The notes: generated by a model not told the origin, from the sequence alone. A stretch of DNA of 13,059 nt from Bacteroidetes bacterium QH_10_64_19 (GCA_003023125.1 PXSY01000152.1:1-13059), one strand, 5' to 3'; counted from the stretch's first letter, positions 1 to 7,702 are shown. Program-made: numbers and translations.

Positions 1-90
1 GATGCTGTGCTCGAGGGCAAGAAGTTGAATCCCTTCATCAAGGTCTATCTGCTGGAGGGCGAGAAGGATCGCGACGCGTCTCCGGTGTAG
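1..90 (+). CDS. C-terminal end of an unidentified gene (partial)
   Basis: An open frame runs from the first base to a TAG at 88-90 and encodes the last 29 residues of a protein whose start lies outside the window. The readable tail includes KKLNPFIKVYLLEGEKD and ends DASPV. I do not recognise the family. The NPFIKVYLL phrase vaguely resembles a beta strand of C2-like domains, but that is too short to use. It lies on the same strand as the rimP cluster, and two terminator-like hairpins follow it, so it probably belongs to a separate upstream transcript. The frame choice rests only on its being open and on the plausible, charged, high-GC codon use. It could be a chance reading. Confidence 0.4.
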   Translation, partial: DAVLEGKKLNPFIKVYLLEGEKDRDASPV

Positions 91-199
91 GTCGGCATCC
101 TGGCGCAAGCGTGGCGACGTGTTTTGCTGGAGACTCCAGTCAATCTTCGTCTGGGAGCAACGGGCCTCATTGATCCGGCCAGAAACATCGAGAGGGGGA

Positions 200-219
200 T
201 ATCGTAGCTAGCTACGATA
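200..219. repeat. Perfect 20-bp palindrome
   Basis: TATCGTAGCTAGCTACGATA is identical to its own reverse complement over all 20 bases, and the flanking bases (199 and 220) no longer match. It lies 110 bp after the upstream stop codon and 174 bp before rimP. A zero-loop palindrome of this length suits a binding site for a dimeric DNA-binding protein better than an RNA hairpin. Its role is inferred. No regulator is encoded nearby, and I saw no second copy in the window. Confidence 0.6.
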
Positions 220-254
220 CGCGCTTGTCGTGTCTCGCTGGATTGCCTCCAGTG

Positions 255-281
255 AAAGGGTGGCCGCCAGTGCCACCTTTT
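255..281. terminator. Probable bidirectional intrinsic terminator
   Basis: The arms AAAGGGTGGC (255-264) and GCCACCTTTT (272-281) pair over ten positions with one G-U wobble around a 7-nt loop. The A tract and T tract at the two ends give it the form of a terminator that could work in both directions. It most likely ends the transcript of the gene finishing at position 90. Confidence 0.55.
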
Positions 282-340
282 CGTACTCAGGGCGAGTGTT
301 GGCCATGAGACCACGGCTCCGAACCTGGACGTTACGGTTG

Positions 341-375
341 GCGCTCGTCCCGCCCGGCGGGTCGGGCGCTTTTTT
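341..375 (+). terminator. Rho-independent terminator or attenuator just before rimP
   Basis: A GC-rich stem with arms 341-353 and 357-369 has one G-U pair, one T-T mismatch and a 3-nt loop. It is followed directly by six T residues (370-375). This is a textbook intrinsic terminator in the + direction. It ends only 17 bases before the rimP ATG. It may be a second terminator for the upstream transcript, with rimP transcribed from a promoter almost on top of its start. Alternatively it may be an attenuator in the leader of the rimP-nusA operon. The sequence alone does not decide. Confidence 0.7.
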
Positions 376-392
376 GCACTCTGCACTTTTGG

Positions 393-884
393 ATGCTTGA
401 CGGTTTCGCACTTGTGAATCCCACGCAACAACGCCTTGCCGATCGAGTCCGCGGTCTCACGGAAGAGGTCATTGCCGGGACCGACTACTTTCTGGTCGAC
501 GTGGAGGTGCGGGGGCACAAGGGCACGCGGGTCTTGGAAGTGTACGTGGACTCCGAGGCCGAGATGGGCCATGATGACCTCGCGACAATCAGCAAAGAGG
601 TTGGCTTTCTGCTCGATGTGGAGGACGTGGTCGATGGAAGTTACAAACTAGAGCTGTCCTCGCCGGGGATTAAGCGTCCTTTGATGATGCCTCAGCAGTA
701 TCGGAAGAACGTTGGGCGCACGTTGCGTGTACGATACCAGGATGATGAAGACGAAGAAGAGATTGTGGTCGGGGACCTCACGAATGCGGACGACGAAATG
801 ATCGAGCTCGAACTTCCGTCGGCGGAACGCCTTCGGCTTCCATACACGGCAATTACACAGGCGCGGATCGAATTGCCCTGGTGA
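393..884 (+). CDS. rimP: Ribosome maturation factor RimP
   Basis: RimP assists late assembly of the 30S ribosomal subunit in the cytoplasm. The 163-residue product matches the family in length and layout. An N-terminal alpha/beta domain carries the hallmark G.RVLEVYVDSE and DVEDVVDGSYKLELSSPGI segments, with the SSPGI/KRPL motif near residues 90-96, followed by a small beta-barrel C-terminal domain from about residue 105. A short very acidic insert (DDEDEEEE-like, near residues 118-123) suits a salt-adapted proteome. I kept the ATG at 393. A GTG at 414 would give a product starting at the NPTQQRL stretch that better matches typical RimP N-termini, and neither has a clear Shine-Dalgarno sequence. 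It is the first gene of the rimP-nusA-infB cluster, 66 bases ahead of nusA. Confidence 0.95.
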   Translation: MLDGFALVNPTQQRLADRVRGLTEEVIAGTDYFLVDVEVRGHKGTRVLEVYVDSEAEMGHDDLATISKEVGFLLDVEDVVDGSYKLELSSPGIKRPLMMPQQYRKNVGRTLRVRYQDDEDEEEIVVGDLTNADDEMIELELPSAERLRLPYTAITQARIELPW

Positions 885-950
885 TGGGCGCCGAACGCTG
901 CCCGACGGCCGACCCGAGTGGACGTACTTCTTCACAGGACGAGACGGATT

Positions 951-2533
951 ATGCGAAGCGAAGACCTGATCTCCTCATTTGGGGAAATTGCTCGGTCCAA
1001 AGACATGGACCGGGATACGCTGCAGCTCATCGTGGAAGACGTATTTCGCGCGATGCTCCGCAAGCGGTATGGGTCGGACGAGGCCTTTGAGATCATTTTC
1101 AATCCGAAGCAGGGAGACATCCAGATTCTCCACATTCAGGAGGTCGTGGGGGACTGGGAGCTGGTCGATCCGGTCACCGAGATCAAGCGCTCCGAGGCCA
1201 AGAAGATTAATGAAGGGTTCGACGTGGGCGACGAGGTGGCCGGTGAGCTCGACATCAGCGATTTTGGGCGCCGGGCCGTAATGACGGCCCGGCAGACCTT
1301 CCGTCAGCGCATCAGCGACATCGAGAAGGAACAGGTCTATCAGGAGTACACCGAGCGCATCGGCGAAATCGTCGTCGGCGAGATTTATCAGGTGCGCCGG
1401 CACGAGACGCTCCTGATGCACGAGGATACCGAGCTGGTGCTGCCGCGCGACGAGCAGATCCCCGGCGATCATTACCGGAAGGGAAATATGCTGCGGACGG
1501 TGGTGAAGGAGGTGCGCCGCGACGCCGGAAGTGATCCGCAGGTGGTGGTCAGCCGGACCTCGCCGGTCTTTATGGAGCGCCTCTTCGAGGTAGAGGTGCC
1601 GGAGGTCCACGACGGCATCGTGGAGATCAAAGAAGTGGCCCGGATTCCGGGCGACCGTGCGAAGGTGGCTGTGGAAAGTCACGACGAGAAGGTCGATCCG
1701 GTGGGGGCCTGCGTGGGCGTGAAGGGCGTTCGGATCAACGCCGTGGTGCGGGAGCTCTCGGACGAGAACATTGACGTAATGCAGTGGTCGGAGGCCCCGG
1801 AGTGGAAGTGCCGCCCGACGAGGTGAGCCAGGCCATCGGCAAGCGGGGCGTAAACATCAAGCCCGCAACGCAGCTGACCGGATTCGAGATCGACGTCTAC
1901 CGCGAAATTCCGGCCGACGAAGAGGACATTGACATTGAGCAGTTTGGCGATGAGCTTACGGACGACACGATTGAGAAGCTCAAGCGGATTGGTTGCGACA
2001 CGGGGAAGGCCGTCCTCGAGCTGTCGGTTGATGCGCTCGCCCGCCGCGCCGATCTGGATCGAGACACGGCTGAACGCGTGCTCGACATCATCGAGACGGA
2101 GTTTCAGAAGGGGCCGGGCATTATCGAGGCGATTCGCCAGGGCCGCTTCACCGTCGAGTCGGTTGGGGCATCCGAGGCGACCGAGACGGACGGCACCTCG
2201 CCCAGCGAGTCGACCGGCGATGCGGAGCCGCGCGACCGGACCCGCAACGAGTCCGAAGAGACGACGGCTACTGCAGGCGAGGCCTCCGAGTCGGCACCGG
2301 TGAGTGGCGAGGACGACACCACGGACGATGTTGGCGAACCCGAAGATTCGGACGGGCATTCCGTTGCACCGGAGGAGGTCGATGCCGAGGCGGAGTCCGC
2401 GGTCGGGGCCGATCCAGTGGAGGGAGCCGACACCGAAGAGACGACATCTGGAGAGACAGGGGGCGATCCGGACGCCGCTGTTCCGGCTCAAGACTCCGAC
2501 TCCGCGCAAGAAGAATCAGAGGTCAAATCGTGA
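951..2533 (+). pseudogene. nusA: nusA, transcription elongation/termination factor, disrupted by an internal deletion and frame change
   Basis: NusA binds RNA polymerase and nascent RNA and modulates pausing, termination and antitermination. The gene reads in two frames. From ATG 951 there are 284 normal residues: the polymerase-binding NTD (about 1-125), the S1 domain (about 135-205, starting near GEIVVGEIY) and KH1 with its GVKG loop, up to MQWSEAPE at 1802. The original frame then hits TGA at 1824-1826. NusA sequence resumes at once in the next frame (GTG 1802 onward, VEVPPDEVSQAIGKRG), giving KH2, a helical C-terminal segment and a long Asp/Glu/Ser/Thr tail to TGA 2531-2533. About 25 residues expected between the two parts are missing, a loss of 3n+1 bases. 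The start at 951 (MRSEDLISSF) fits the family; an upstream in-frame GTG at 918 adds non-conserved residues. No overlap or slippery run suggests programmed frameshifting. A sequence or assembly deletion is the likeliest cause, since NusA is normally essential. Confidence 0.9.
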
Positions 2534-2603
2534 TTGATCTCGCGTAGCGAGCAAGCAGTTTGTTCGCTGTTTCGCAGGTTGATGTGTACCAACAACGTGC
2601 CTT
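2534..2603 (+). promoter_or_regulatory. nusA-infB spacer with two mutually exclusive hairpins
   Basis: The 70-base spacer holds a small hairpin CTCGC-gta-GCGAG (2539-2551). It also holds a longer overlapping one with arms AGCGAGCAA (2546-2554) and TTGTTCGCT (2560-2568), nine pairs with one G-U. Both need the bases around 2547-2551, so only one can form at a time. Neither has a T tract, so these are not simple terminators. A regulatory role is speculation. Confidence 0.3.
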
Positions 2604-5552
2604 ATGGCAACCAAGACGAAAGATTTTCAGGAGCAGAAACTCTTCCAGGTCGTCCGGGAGCTGAATGTCTCCCAGGACCGCGTGGTTGAGTTTCTAGAAA
2701 GCGAGGGCTACGAGGATGGCCTCTCCGGATCGGGCCTCAACGCCAAGATTGTGGACGAGGAGGCCTATCTCGTTCTGCGGGAGGAGTATGCCGACGACGC
2801 CGAAGCTGCGGCCCGCATCCGCGAGCTCCGTGCGAAGGAGGAGGGAGGCCCGAAGCGGGATGAGGTGACCACCCTGGAAGACGAACAGGAGACCGAGCCG
2901 GAACCGTCCGGCGAGGAGGATGAGCCCGCATCGGCTGAGTCTGCTGAAGAGACATCCGCCAAATCCGAGACGGCGGACGAGGTCTCTGAAGCTCCTGACG
3001 AACCGGTCCTGGCCGACGAAGCGCCGGAAGACACGCCCGAAGCGACAGCGGAGGTTTCGGAGGAAGAATCGGTCGCGGCTGAGACGCCGGACGCATCGGC
3101 GCAGGCCGACGGGGAGCCTTCGGGTCCCGAAACGACCGAAGAGGAGGGCCCCACGGACGAAGTGCTCGAGACGCCGACGGCCGACGAGACTGACCAGGAA
3201 GTGCAGGCCGATGAGGACGCGTCCGCCGAGGCGACCGCGGACGAGACTGCTCCCGAGGCCGAGGCAGAGGCGACGACCGAGGAGGCGGAAGAGTCTCCGG
3301 AGGCACCGGCTGGCCCTGCGCCGGAGGAGGCTCCCGCCGAAGCAGAAGAGGCGGACGAGACGACCGACGCGGCGGACGCGACTGCCGACACGACGGACGA
3401 GGCGGAAGCAGAGTCCGAGGGGGAAGGGGACACCGTGAAGGCGGACCGCTACCGGCTGAGGGGACCGAGCGTGGTCGGCAAGGTCGAAAGCGATGAGTTG
3501 CAGCGGCCGCAGCGCAAACGCAAGCGCAAGGAGAAAGAAAAAGAAAAAAAGAAGGAGGAAAAGAAAGACAGGCAGAAAGAAAAGAAAAAGAAGCAAAAGA
3601 AAGACAAGCAGAAGAAGCAGAAGCAAAAGAAAGGCGGGCCCGACGAGGAGGACATCGAGCAGACGATTCAGGAAACGCTGCAGGAGCTCGAGCAAGGTGC
3701 CAGTCGCGAGCGCCAGCGCCGCCGTCGTCGTCGCCGCGAGCGCCACGAAGAGGAGCGCAAGCGTCGCCGCGAGCGCAAGCGCGAGCAAGAAAATATCCTC
3801 GAGGTGACGGAGTTCGTGACGACTGGGGAGCTGGCCAATCTCATCGGCGAGCCCGTGAGCGACGTGATTGATGCGTTGTTCGATGCGGGCATGATGGTCT
3901 CCATCAATCAGCGCCTCGACCGCGAGACGATTGAGTTCGTGGCCGACGAGTACGGCTACGAGGTCGAGTTTGTCGCGGAGCGGGACACGGAGGCTGTTGA
4001 AGTCGACGAGGACGATCCCGAAGACCTGGAGCCGCGCGCCCCGGTCGTCACTGTGATGGGACACGTCGACCACGGAAAGACCTCGCTTCTCGACTACATC
4101 CGCAACGCGAACGTTGTGGCCGGGGAGGAAGGCGGCATCACGCAGCACGTGGGGGCGCACTATGTGGAACTCACGGACCATGACGACGAAGCCATCACCT
4201 TCCTCGACACGCCGGGCCACGAGGCCTTCACCGCGATGCGGGCCCGTGGCGCCAAGGCCACCGACATTGTGATCCTGGTCGTGGCGGCCGACGATTCGGT
4301 GATGCCCCGCACGAAGGAGGCCATCAATCACGCGCAGGCGGCCGATGTGCCCATCGTGGTCGCCATCAACAAGATGGACAAGCGCGAGGCCGACGCCGAG
4401 AAGGTGCGGGCTGAACTTGCAGATCAGAATGTCCTCGTCGAGGAATACGGGGGTGATGTCCAGTCCGCCGAAGTGTCCGCGAAGACGGGCCAAGGCATCG
4501 ACGGCCTGCTGGACAAGATCCTTTTGCAGTCCGAGATCATGGAGCTGCAGGCCAATCCGAACCGCGAAGCCTCCGGCGTCATCATTGAGAGTCGCCTGGA
4601 GAAGGGCCGCGGAAACGTCATCACGGTGCTCGTACAGAACGGCACCCTTGAGACGGGCGATCCCTTCCTGGCAGGCATGTACAGCGGGAGCGTCCGGGCC
4701 ATGTTCGACGAGCGGGACAACCGCATCGAATCGGTGGGGCCGTCGCAGCCTGCGCTCGTTCTAGGATGTGACGGGTCGCCCGAGGTGGGGGACCAGTTTG
4801 TGGTCATGGAGGAGGAGGGCGAGGCCCGCGAACTGGCGCAGGAACGCCAGCGCATCCACCGCGAGCAGGAGCTTCGCCGTCAGAGTCAGGTGTCGCTCGA
4901 TCAGGTGAGCCGCAAGATGGCCGAGGGCGAGTTCCACGAACTCAACCTCATCATCAAGGCCGATGTGGGCGGCTCGGTCGAGGCCCTCTCCGATGCGCTC
5001 CTCAAGCTCAAGACCGACGAGGTGGCCGTGAACGTCATCCACAGCGGCGTGGGGGCGATCAGCGAGAGCGACGTCATGCTGGCCCGGGCGTCCGACGCCA
5101 TTATCCTGGGCTTCCAGGTGCGTCCCACCTCCGGCGCCCGCGAGGCGGCCAACCGCGAGGACGTTGACATCCGGACCTACTCGGTCATCTACTCGGCCAT
5201 CGAGGACGTGCGGGACGCGCTCGAAGGGCTCCTTTCGCCCGAGCGCCGCGAGGAGACGAAGGGCCGTGCGGAGGTCCGCGACACGTTCAGCGTACCCGAC
5301 GTGGGCACGGTCGCGGGATGTTACGTCAACGAGGGCACGGTCGGCCGAAACCACAAGGTACGCGTCGTGCGCGACGGGGTTGTGCAGTACGAGGGCGAGA
5401 TTGACTCCCTCAAGCGCTTCGAGGACGACGTGAAAGAAGTCCAGAGCGGCTACGAGTGTGGCCTCTCGGTCGAGAACTTCGACGATGTGAAGGTGGACGA
5501 TGAGCTCGAAACCTACGTGGTCGTCGAGGAGAAGCGAGAGCTTGAGGTCTGA
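2604..5552 (+). CDS. infB: Translation initiation factor IF-2
   Basis: IF-2 is the GTPase that brings initiator fMet-tRNA to the 30S subunit and promotes 50S joining. The 982-residue product is intact. An N-terminal IF2_N helix domain ([20 protein letters not shown], about residues 13-32) comes first. Next are an Asp/Glu/Ala/Thr-rich disordered tract (about 85-285), a Lys-rich tract (about 302-345), an Arg-rich tract (about 367-396) and a second IF2_N-like domain (about 398-450). The G domain follows, with GHVDHGKT (486-493), DTPGHEAF (from 535), NKMDK (589-593) and SAK (625-627). Domains II, III and the tRNA-binding domain IV fill the C-terminus, which includes [15 protein letters not shown]. 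The ATG at 2604 lacks a Shine-Dalgarno sequence but gives the standard N-terminus. Length is above the usual 700-900 residues because of the disordered tracts. It sits 70 bases after nusA. Confidence 0.98.
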   Translation: MATKTKDFQEQKLFQVVRELNVSQDRVVEFLESEGYEDGLSGSGLNAKIVDEEAYLVLREEYADDAEAAARIRELRAKEEGGPKRDEVTTLEDEQETEPEPSGEEDEPASAESAEETSAKSETADEVSEAPDEPVLADEAPEDTPEATAEVSEEESVAAETPDASAQADGEPSGPETTEEEGPTDEVLETPTADETDQEVQADEDASAEATADETAPEAEAEATTEEAEESPEAPAGPAPEEAPAEAEEADETTDAADATADTTDEAEAESEGEGDTVKADRYRLRGPSVVGKVESDELQRPQRKRKRKEKEKEKKKEEKKDRQKEKKKKQKKDKQKKQKQKKGGPDEEDIEQTIQETLQELEQGASRERQRRRRRRRERHEEERKRRRERKREQENILEVTEFVTTGELANLIGEPVSDVIDALFDAGMMVSINQRLDRETIEFVADEYGYEVEFVAERDTEAVEVDEDDPEDLEPRAPVVTVMGHVDHGKTSLLDYIRNANVVAGEEGGITQHVGAHYVELTDHDDEAITFLDTPGHEAFTAMRARGAKATDIVILVVAADDSVMPRTKEAINHAQAADVPIVVAINKMDKREADAEKVRAELADQNVLVEEYGGDVQSAEVSAKTGQGIDGLLDKILLQSEIMELQANPNREASGVIIESRLEKGRGNVITVLVQNGTLETGDPFLAGMYSGSVRAMFDERDNRIESVGPSQPALVLGCDGSPEVGDQFVVMEEEGEARELAQERQRIHREQELRRQSQVSLDQVSRKMAEGEFHELNLIIKADVGGSVEALSDALLKLKTDEVAVNVIHSGVGAISESDVMLARASDAIILGFQVRPTSGAREAANREDVDIRTYSVIYSAIEDVRDALEGLLSPERREETKGRAEVRDTFSVPDVGTVAGCYVNEGTVGRNHKVRVVRDGVVQYEGEIDSLKRFEDDVKEVQSGYECGLSVENFDDVKVDDELETYVVVEEKRELEV
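3528..3634 (+). other. Purine tract encoding a poly-lysine segment inside infB
   Basis: Over these 107 bases the + strand has only seven pyrimidines (at 3569, 3573, 3594, 3605, 3609, 3618 and 3624), and 3528-3568 is purely A/G. It encodes IF-2 residues about 309-344, almost all Lys, Glu, Gln or Arg. The composition is far more A-rich than the surrounding GC-rich coding DNA. Such tracts can form triplex DNA, slip during replication and slow ribosomes, so length differences between strains would not be surprising. Confidence 0.85.
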
Positions 5553-5565
5553 CTTCACGGCCCCA

Positions 5566-5580
5566 CCGGGACGATCCCGG
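5566..5580 (+). other. Small hairpin in the infB-rbfA spacer
   Basis: CCGGGA (5566-5571) and TCCCGG (5575-5580) form a six-pair stem over a 3-nt loop, 14 bases after the infB stop. No T tract follows, so it is not an obvious terminator. It may be an RNA-processing or mRNA-stability element within the operon. Confidence 0.35.
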
Positions 5581-5625
5581 AGTCCACGCGTGTCCTGAGA
5601 CGGTTTATTCTGCCCCCCAACGGAG

Positions 5626-6021
5626 ATGAGTGTTTACACCGAACGCGTTGCTGAGCTTGTCCAGCGAGAGGTCGCCCGCATCCTTCAGCGGGACTATTCC
5701 GATCAACTCCAGCCGATGGTGACGATCACCCGCGCCCGTGTGACCGGTGACCTTTCCATCGCATACCTGTACGCGAGCGTGATGGGCGACACCTCCGAAG
5801 AGCGAGAGGCGACGTTCCGCCAACTCAAGGCCCTCGCGGATGAGATCCGCGAAAAACTGGCCTCCCGGATTCGCCATCAGGTTCGCGAGATCCCGGAGCT
5901 GAAGTTCTTTCACGACGAGTCGCTGGAGGAAGCCAAGCGCATGAAAAACCTGTTCGACCGGATTCGAGAAGAACGGGAGCGTCGTCTCGGGGACGATGAA
6001 TCCCCCGAAGATCTCCAGTAG
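5626..6021 (+). CDS. rbfA: 30S ribosome-binding factor RbfA
   Basis: RbfA is a small KH-fold protein that binds immature 30S subunits near the 5' end of 16S rRNA and helps late maturation. The 131-residue product fits the family (110-130). The N-terminal helix has the typical R..E....REVA.IL pattern, the core strand region includes [19 protein letters not shown], and the later part has the conserved [18 protein letters not shown] stretch (about residues 88-105). The C-terminus is a short charged tail. The ATG at 5626 follows a weak purine stretch (CGGAG directly before it). It lies 73 bases after infB and directly ahead of the degraded truB, the order known from many bacteria. Confidence 0.96.
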   Translation: MSVYTERVAELVQREVARILQRDYSDQLQPMVTITRARVTGDLSIAYLYASVMGDTSEEREATFRQLKALADEIREKLASRIRHQVREIPELKFFHDESLEEAKRMKNLFDRIREERERRLGDDESPEDLQ

Positions 6022-6147
6022 CGACACATCGCTCTGTGTCCGACGTGCCGCCGACGTGTCGAACCGTGGCGCCGCGTCCCTGCGCGAAGTGGGAAGAGTC
6101 TCTCGCTCCGCCGCACCACAGTGCAAATCCGACCGCACTATTGCCCC
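6022..6147 (+). other. rbfA-truB spacer without a recognisable gene
   Basis: These 126 bases hold no conserved protein segment that I could find in any + frame. In particular the TruB motif containing TGTLDP is absent. The stretch may be spacer plus remnants of the truB 5' end. A 6-bp inverted repeat CGACAC...GTGTCG (from 6022 to about 6060) is present and could arise by chance. Confidence 0.4.
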
Positions 6148-6618
6148 GTGCCTTCCGCCGCGGCCCAGCGCGACATCCCGCCGGAGATGATTTATACCCT
6201 GCCCGACGGCCCGTCGAAACGAAGGTCGTCGAGCGTGCCGATCCGTCGGGGGGGCCTGGGCCGACCTTGAAGACATCCGCGATACCTTCCTCAACACCAT
6301 CGATCAAGTCCCGCCCATGTACTTGGCGGTCAAGGTAGACGGGGAACGGCTCTACAAGAGGCCCGACGGGGCGAGACGGTGAAACGCACCCCTCGGCAGG
6401 TGCAGATTCACCAGTTGGAGTTCACCGAGTGAGCGCCTCCGGCCCTTTCGTTCCGAGTGGAGTGCTCGAAGGGGACGTACGTTCAGGGGCTGGCTCGAGG
6501 TCTGGGCGAGGCGCTTGGCGTGGGAGCGCCCCTTACGGCCCTCCGCCGCACGACTATGGGGAAATTCACCGTTGAGCACAGTCGGTCCATGGAGACGCTG
6601 GAGGACACGTTGTTCTAA
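6148..6618 (+). pseudogene. truB: truB, tRNA pseudouridine-55 synthase, degraded remnant
   Basis: TruB converts uridine 55 of tRNAs to pseudouridine. Only its second half is recognisable, spread over three frames. Around 6213-6247 one frame reads VETKVVERADPSG. A second frame from 6254 reads AWADLEDIRDTFLNTIDQ, then QVPPMYLAVKVDGERLYK, and ends at TGA 6380. A third frame from about 6358 reads ARRGETVKRTPRQVQIHQLE, meets TGA at 6430-6432, then continues with FRVECSKGTYVQGLARGLGE and ends ETLEDTLF at TAA 6616-6618. The catalytic Asp motif (G.LDP.A.G) of the N-terminal half is missing altogether. A possible original start is the GTG at 6148 (AQRDIPPEMIYTL follows), which is tentative. The KGTY motif has Gln where Arg is usual. 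Position between rbfA and ribF confirms identity. Decay and sequence error are both possible; the combined loss makes this copy non-functional as written. Confidence 0.9.
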
Positions 6619-6636
6619 GCTGATCCGACCCTGTCT

Positions 6637-7572
6637 ATGAAGCGCGAAATTGGCTGGGACGACATCACCCACGACGACCAGTCGGTCGTCACCGTTGGCA
6701 CGTTCGATGGGGTTCACCGCGGGCACCAGGCGATCATTGAATACCTGCGTCGTCGCGCCGAGGACCGGTCGGGCCCAAGTACGCTTGTCTCGTTCGATCC
6801 GCATCCCCGCTCGGTCGTCCATGAGGACAACGTGCCGCTCCTGACGACCGTTGCCGAGCGCGCCGATCTGCTGGAAGACCTCGGGCTCGATCGGTTCGTC
6901 GTCATCCCGTTTTCGATGGAGTTCGCCCAGCTCAGTCCCGAGGCGTACGTCCGCGACGTGTTGGTGCAGCGCATTGGGGTGCAGGAGATCACGGTCGGCT
7001 ACGACCATCGGTTCGGAAAAGACCGGGCCGGCGACGTCGACCTCCTCCGCGAGTGTGGGGCGACGTATGGGTTTGAGGTCGACGTCATTCCGCCGCAGGA
7101 GGTGGACCGCGACGTGGTGTCGTCGAGCTCCATTCGGGCGCTGCTGGGCGACGAGGGGGCAATCGAGCAGGCCAACGAACGGCTGGGCCGTCCCTATCGG
7201 CTCGACGGCACTGTGGCGCGCGGCGAGGGACGGGGGCGAGAGCTCGGGTATCCGACCGCGAATCTTGCCCTGGAGGACGCCCGAAAGCTCATCCCCAGAC
7301 GAGGGGTATACGCCACGACCGTTACGCTTCCCGACGGCCGCCGGCAGGGGGGCATGATGAACATCGGTCGACGCCCCACCTTCGACGAGATGAATGTGAC
7401 GGTGGAGGTGCACCTGCTCGACTTCGACGGGGATTTGTACGGGGAGTGGCTCTCTGTACAGTTCCTGCGAAGATTGCGAGACGAACAGAAGTTTCAGTCA
7501 GCGGACGCACTGACCGCGCAACTTTCGGAAGATGAACAGCGTTGCAGAACCGTTGTCGAAGCTTTGGCCTGA
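6637..7572 (+). CDS. ribF: Bifunctional riboflavin kinase / FAD synthetase RibF
   Basis: RibF phosphorylates riboflavin to FMN and adenylates FMN to FAD in the cytoplasm. The 311-residue product is full length. The N-terminal nucleotidyltransferase domain carries TVGTFDGVHRGHQ (GTFDGVHRGH at residues 21-30), VSFDPHPRSV, a GYDHRFGKDRAGD segment and a SSSSIR motif near residue 164. The C-terminal flavokinase domain begins near residue 183 (GRPYRLDGTVARGEGRGREL), has the ATP/flavin-binding PTAN at 206-209, and continues with RRGVYAT and MMNIGRRPTF. The ATG at 6637 gives a standard start; there is no Shine-Dalgarno sequence. It starts 18 bases after the truB remnant, the usual truB-ribF neighbourhood, and shows no damage. 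Confidence 0.97.
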   Translation: MKREIGWDDITHDDQSVVTVGTFDGVHRGHQAIIEYLRRRAEDRSGPSTLVSFDPHPRSVVHEDNVPLLTTVAERADLLEDLGLDRFVVIPFSMEFAQLSPEAYVRDVLVQRIGVQEITVGYDHRFGKDRAGDVDLLRECGATYGFEVDVIPPQEVDRDVVSSSSIRALLGDEGAIEQANERLGRPYRLDGTVARGEGRGRELGYPTANLALEDARKLIPRRGVYATTVTLPDGRRQGGMMNIGRRPTFDEMNVTVEVHLLDFDGDLYGEWLSVQFLRRLRDEQKFQSADALTAQLSEDEQRCRTVVEALA

Positions 7573-7582
7573 TGGCCAGCCA

Positions 7583-7601
7583 TCCCGGTCCTGCGCCGGG
7601 A
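7583..7601 (+). other. Hairpin after ribF
   Basis: TCCCGG (7583-7588) and CCGGGA (7596-7601) pair over a 7-nt loop, 11 bases after the ribF stop. No T tract follows. It is the first of two stem-loops in the 130-base ribF-rpsO spacer. Confidence 0.35.
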
Positions 7602-7626
7602 GAGTGGCGCGCAGGTTCGACGCCGA

Positions 7627-7663
7627 AACCCGCGAAACGACGCAGGGCTCGCGGTTCTTCTTT
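7627..7663 (+). terminator. Weak terminator or attenuator between ribF and rpsO
   Basis: Arms AACCCGCGA (7627-7635) and TCGCGGTT (7649-7656) form an eight-pair stem with one bulged C around a 13-nt loop, followed by CTTCTTT. This could partially end the rimP-to-ribF transcript, so that rpsO-pnp would also have its own start, as is known in other bacteria. I could not assign a promoter with confidence. Confidence 0.4.
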
Positions 7664-7702
7664 AGCATGGCATAATCTAAAGAGGTACCCACAGACTGCA
7701 CG

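Larger units (their letters stand above)
91..392 (+). other. Structured non-coding leader upstream of rimP
   Basis: No convincing gene lies in these 302 bases. The stretch is rich in short inverted repeats. There is a hairpin CTGGA-gac-TCCAG at 127-139, a perfect palindrome at 200-219, a second CTGGA...TCCAG hairpin at 238-252, and two terminator-like stem-loops at 255-281 and 341-375, described separately. The two CTGGA/TCCAG stems have the same arms but different loops. The layout suits an end-of-transcript region followed by the promoter and leader of the rimP-nusA cluster. I could not identify a convincing promoter, which is expected if the organism uses the Bacteroidota sigma consensus. 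Confidence 0.5.

Noticed and set aside
208..411. 67-codon minus-strand frame in the leader
   Set aside because: It runs through two terminator-like stems and ends inside the palindrome; there is no conserved motif.
45..572. 175-codon minus-strand open frame across the leader and rimP start
   Set aside because: It is antisense to the well-supported rimP, has no family features and an Arg/Pro/Ser-rich composition typical of shadow frames in high-GC DNA.
1784..1830. Programmed ribosomal frameshift in nusA
   Set aside because: There is no slippery heptamer at the junction and conserved residues are missing, so a shift alone would not restore a normal NusA.
2694..4493. 599-codon minus-strand frame opposite infB
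   Set aside because: It is the mirror of infB (poly-Leu/Phe runs are the antisense of poly-Lys/Glu codons); infB is fully supported by GTPase motifs.
6430..6432. Selenocysteine or recoded TGA in truB
   Set aside because: Two other frame breaks and the lost N-terminus make recoding pointless, and TGA is the normal stop of rimP, infB and ribF here.
7655..7702. Promoter for rpsO with TAATCT at 7673-7678
   Set aside because: No matching upstream element at a suitable distance in either the standard or the Bacteroidota consensus.
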